A stretch of DNA of 64,000 nt from assembly GCF_916618895.1 (NCBI RefSeq), contig NZ_OU745391.1, positions 1,860,001 through 1,924,000 of the forward strand, in the 5' to 3' direction. Each line of letters starts with the position of its first letter. Position 1 is the first letter of the stretch. Positions 62,241 through 64,000 of this stretch are shown here, in pieces. The translations under genes were made by a program, and so were the position numbers. The DNA comes from Pseudoclavibacter sp. Marseille-Q3772. GTDB taxonomy: Bacteria > Actinomycetota > Actinomycetes > Actinomycetales > Microbacteriaceae. A model generated the notes under the pieces. The model did not search any database and had not been told where the DNA came from. It worked only from the letters and a program-made list of their open reading frames with translations.

Positions 62241-62828
62241 ATGACCGACGAGTGCGCCGGCACCGAAACAGACACGACTGCCGACGAACCGTCGGAGGCA
62301 TCAGCAACCGCAATTGCGGCCACAGTCGATGACATCGCACCCTTGGCTGAGCTGCGGGCGCTTGCCGATCGCGCGCTCGCTGAGATCACTGCTCCCGGTG
62401 ACGTGGGCGAGTTTGTTTCTGCGCAGATGGAGGCAGACTCGGTCGCCAAGCTGAGCTACGCCGTGCGTGTGCCAGGGTATGCGGACTGGTTTTGGACCGT
62501 TCTGCTGACGCGCGTTGATGGCGCCGAGGCGACCGTGCTCGAGTGCTGCATGCTGCCGGGCGAGGACGCCCTCCTCGCTCCACCGTGGGTTCCGTGGGAA
62601 GAGCGCTTGGCTGAGTTTCGGGCTACGCACGATCGGCGTGGAAATCCGCTACCGCAGGCGGATGATGAGCAGGCAGAAGAAACTGGCGACCAACCGCGCG
62701 AGCGGGTACGCACGATGACGCGTACGCGAGTTCGCCGCCGTCGCCGTCGCGACCGCGAAGCGGAGTCGTCTGCGACCGCCGAACACGATGTCGCTGGGGA
62801 TGCCGAAGGTGACTCCTCTTCGGACTAG
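62241..62828 (+). CDS. DUF3027 protein
   Basis: The ATG encoding MTDECAGTET has AAGGAG nine bases upstream, giving 195 residues. The core AKLSYAVRVPGYADWFWTVL and LPGEDALLAPPWVPWEERL is the DUF3027 signature. An acidic N-terminus precedes it, and the C-terminus has an Arg-rich run (RVRRRRRRDRE) that may bind nucleic acid. Its stop shares the sequence CTAG with the stop of serC from the opposite strand. Confidence 0.85.
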   Translation: MTDECAGTETDTTADEPSEASATAIAATVDDIAPLAELRALADRALAEITAPGDVGEFVSAQMEADSVAKLSYAVRVPGYADWFWTVLLTRVDGAEATVLECCMLPGEDALLAPPWVPWEERLAEFRATHDRRGNPLPQADDEQAEETGDQPRERVRTMTRTRVRRRRRRDREAESSATAEHDVAGDAEGDSSSD

Positions 62829-63937
62829 TCCGCGATCTGCTGCGCCACCCAATCGATTGCTGCAGCAAGCTGCCTGATGTCGTGTTCAGTAACTGCGGCG
62901 AACGTGCCGATGCGCAATTGGTTACGGCCGAGGCTGCGGTACGGAGCAATATCGACGATGCCGTTGTCGGCGAGGATCGTTCGCAACCGCGCACCATCCA
63001 CCGCATCCGCTAGATCAAGCGTGACCACCACCTGCGAACGGAACTGTTTCTCAACGAATGGGGTTACCCACTCGCGTTCATCAGCCCAGGTGTAAAGGAA
63101 ATCTGAGCACGCACGGGTGTGCGCGTCCATTGCAGCCAAGCCGCCGTTGTCGAGCATCCACCGCAGTTGACTTTCAAACAGTGACAGCGAGGCAATTGCC
63201 GGTGTGTTGAGCGTTTGCTGTTTACGGGAGTTATCCAGGGCCTTCTTCAGGCTCAAGAAGCTAGGGATATAGCGGTCGGATGCGGCGATCTGTTCGATGC
63301 GCTCGATCGCGGCGGGGGAGACGATGGCAAACCACAGTCCGCCGTCGCCGCCAAAGTTCTTCTGCGGTGCAAAGTAGTAGACATCGCACTGGCTGATATC
63401 GACGTCGATACCACCTGCTGCGCTGGTCGCATCGATCATGGTGAGCGCTTCCGGTGCATCGACGCGAGTAATGGGAACCATCGCCCCGGTGGAAGTCTCG
63501 TTATGCGGGGTGGCATAGAGATCGATACCCTCGGACGTCTCTAGTAATGCGGCAGATCCCGGCTCGGCTCTACGAACATCGGGCGCCTGTAGCCAAGGGG
63601 CTGCGGCAGCGGCAGCGAATTTGCCACCGAACTCGCCAAACACTGCGGTCTGCGCTCGCTGCCGGATCAGTCCGAACACGGCCGCATCCCAGAACGCTGT
63701 TGAACCGCCGTTGCCGAGAATCACCTCATAGCCTTCGGGCAGGCGGTAGAACTCGGCCAGCCCCTCGCGCAGTTGTTGTACGAGCTGCTTCACCGGTGCC
63801 TGTCGGTGAGACGTGCCCAGAACCGTGCGTGCCCGTGCGTTCAGGTCGTCGATCTGGGCCTGTCGAACGAGCGACGGTCCCGACCCGAAACGGCCGTCGG
63901 CGGGCAAATACTGTTCGGGGATGCGCAGTTCAGTCAT
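62825..63937 (-). CDS. serC: Phosphoserine aminotransferase
   Basis: 370 residues of the actinobacterial SerC type. It begins with LRIPEQYLPADGRFGSGPSL. The substrate and cofactor loops are LGNGGSTAFWDAAVFG and ATSAAGGIDVDISQCD, and the PLP lysine is in YYFAPQKNFGGDGG. It makes phosphoserine from 3-phosphohydroxypyruvate and glutamate, and serves serine and pyridoxine synthesis. TAGGCT ends six bases before the ATG with no ribosome site, again leaderless. Confidence 0.94.
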   Translation of the reverse strand: MTELRIPEQYLPADGRFGSGPSLVRQAQIDDLNARARTVLGTSHRQAPVKQLVQQLREGLAEFYRLPEGYEVILGNGGSTAFWDAAVFGLIRQRAQTAVFGEFGGKFAAAAAAPWLQAPDVRRAEPGSAALLETSEGIDLYATPHNETSTGAMVPITRVDAPEALTMIDATSAAGGIDVDISQCDVYYFAPQKNFGGDGGLWFAIVSPAAIERIEQIAASDRYIPSFLSLKKALDNSRKQQTLNTPAIASLSLFESQLRWMLDNGGLAAMDAHTRACSDFLYTWADEREWVTPFVEKQFRSQVVVTLDLADAVDGARLRTILADNGIVDIAPYRSLGRNQLRIGTFAAVTEHDIRQLAAAIDWVAQQIAD

Positions 63938-63943
63938 GTCTCT

Positions 63944-63949
63944 AGCCTA
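63944..63949 (-). promoter_or_regulatory. -10 box of the serC promoter
   Basis: On the minus strand TAGGCT ends six bases before the serC ATG. Confidence 0.5.
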
Positions 63950-64000
63950 CGGTGGCTCGTGGTGCGAAGCTCGCGTATCGGAAGCAGCAACGAGCGGTGC

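Overview
The window is high-GC DNA from an actinobacterium. The evidence is a mycothiol synthase (MshD), an LpqE-like lipoprotein/CarD/IspD-IspF/CysS/SpoU-methylase neighbourhood like that of Mycobacterium, SenX3-RegX3, a WXG100 protein, a bacterial XPB helicase with its helicase-associated partner, DUF3027 and DUF3263 proteins, tRNA genes without an encoded CCA end, and many apparently leaderless genes (a TANNNT box 6-8 nt before the start codon). The overall style fits the family Microbacteriaceae, but there is no rRNA in the window to confirm this. No insertion sequence, prophage or CRISPR array was seen. Most of the window reads as core chromosome; the first 25 kb is a more accessory nutrient-scavenging section.

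Layout. (1) 1-12.7 kb holds a likely polyamine/amine catabolic set: a class III aminotransferase cut by the window edge, a PucR regulator, an acetylpolyamine-deacetylase-like enzyme, an MmsA-type aldehyde dehydrogenase, a PuuB/OrdL-like FAD oxidase and a cupin. Embedded in it is a DtxR-type iron regulon: a siderophore ABC importer divergent from a siderophore-interacting reductase, with one iron box between them. An MhuD-like heme-degrading monooxygenase follows. (2) 12.7-25.3 kb is the most unusual part. A peptide ABC importer with a membrane-anchored binding protein is followed by two signal-less serine acyl-enzyme proteins. The second is a fusion of a class-A-beta-lactamase-like domain to a PBP4-like DD-carboxypeptidase domain. 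Divergent to it are an RpiR-like SIS protein lacking its HTH, an M19 dipeptidase, a class I glutamine amidotransferase and a DadA-like oxidase. I infer uptake and intracellular breakdown of D-amino-acid-containing peptides, possibly cell-wall fragments. (3) 25.3-27.1 kb has tRNA-Lys, two unknown genes and a possible small structured RNA.

(4) 27.1-36 kb is phosphate and polyphosphate physiology: pstSCAB, a MutT1-like Nudix/phosphatase, ppk and mshD. (5) 36-45 kb carries small membrane proteins, a nitrobindin-like protein, a YgfZ-like protein, an ABC-2 exporter with a DesK/DesR-like two-component system, gpmA, phoU and senX3-regX3. PHO-box-like direct repeats lie before pstS and regX3. (6) 45-50 kb is the LpqE-like/carD/ispDF/cysS/rRNA-methylase cluster. 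(7) 50-64 kb has an orphan MsiK/UgpC-type ATPase, tRNA-Thr, msrB, a DUF3263 and LytR_C pair, a cold-shock protein, groL behind two CIRCE operators, a lone WXG100 protein, an OmpR-type two-component system, the XPB helicase pair, a long cold-shock-domain protein, DUF3027 and serC.

All calls are from reading the translated sequence and motifs by eye. No database search was run, and promoter and structure calls are unaided inspection.
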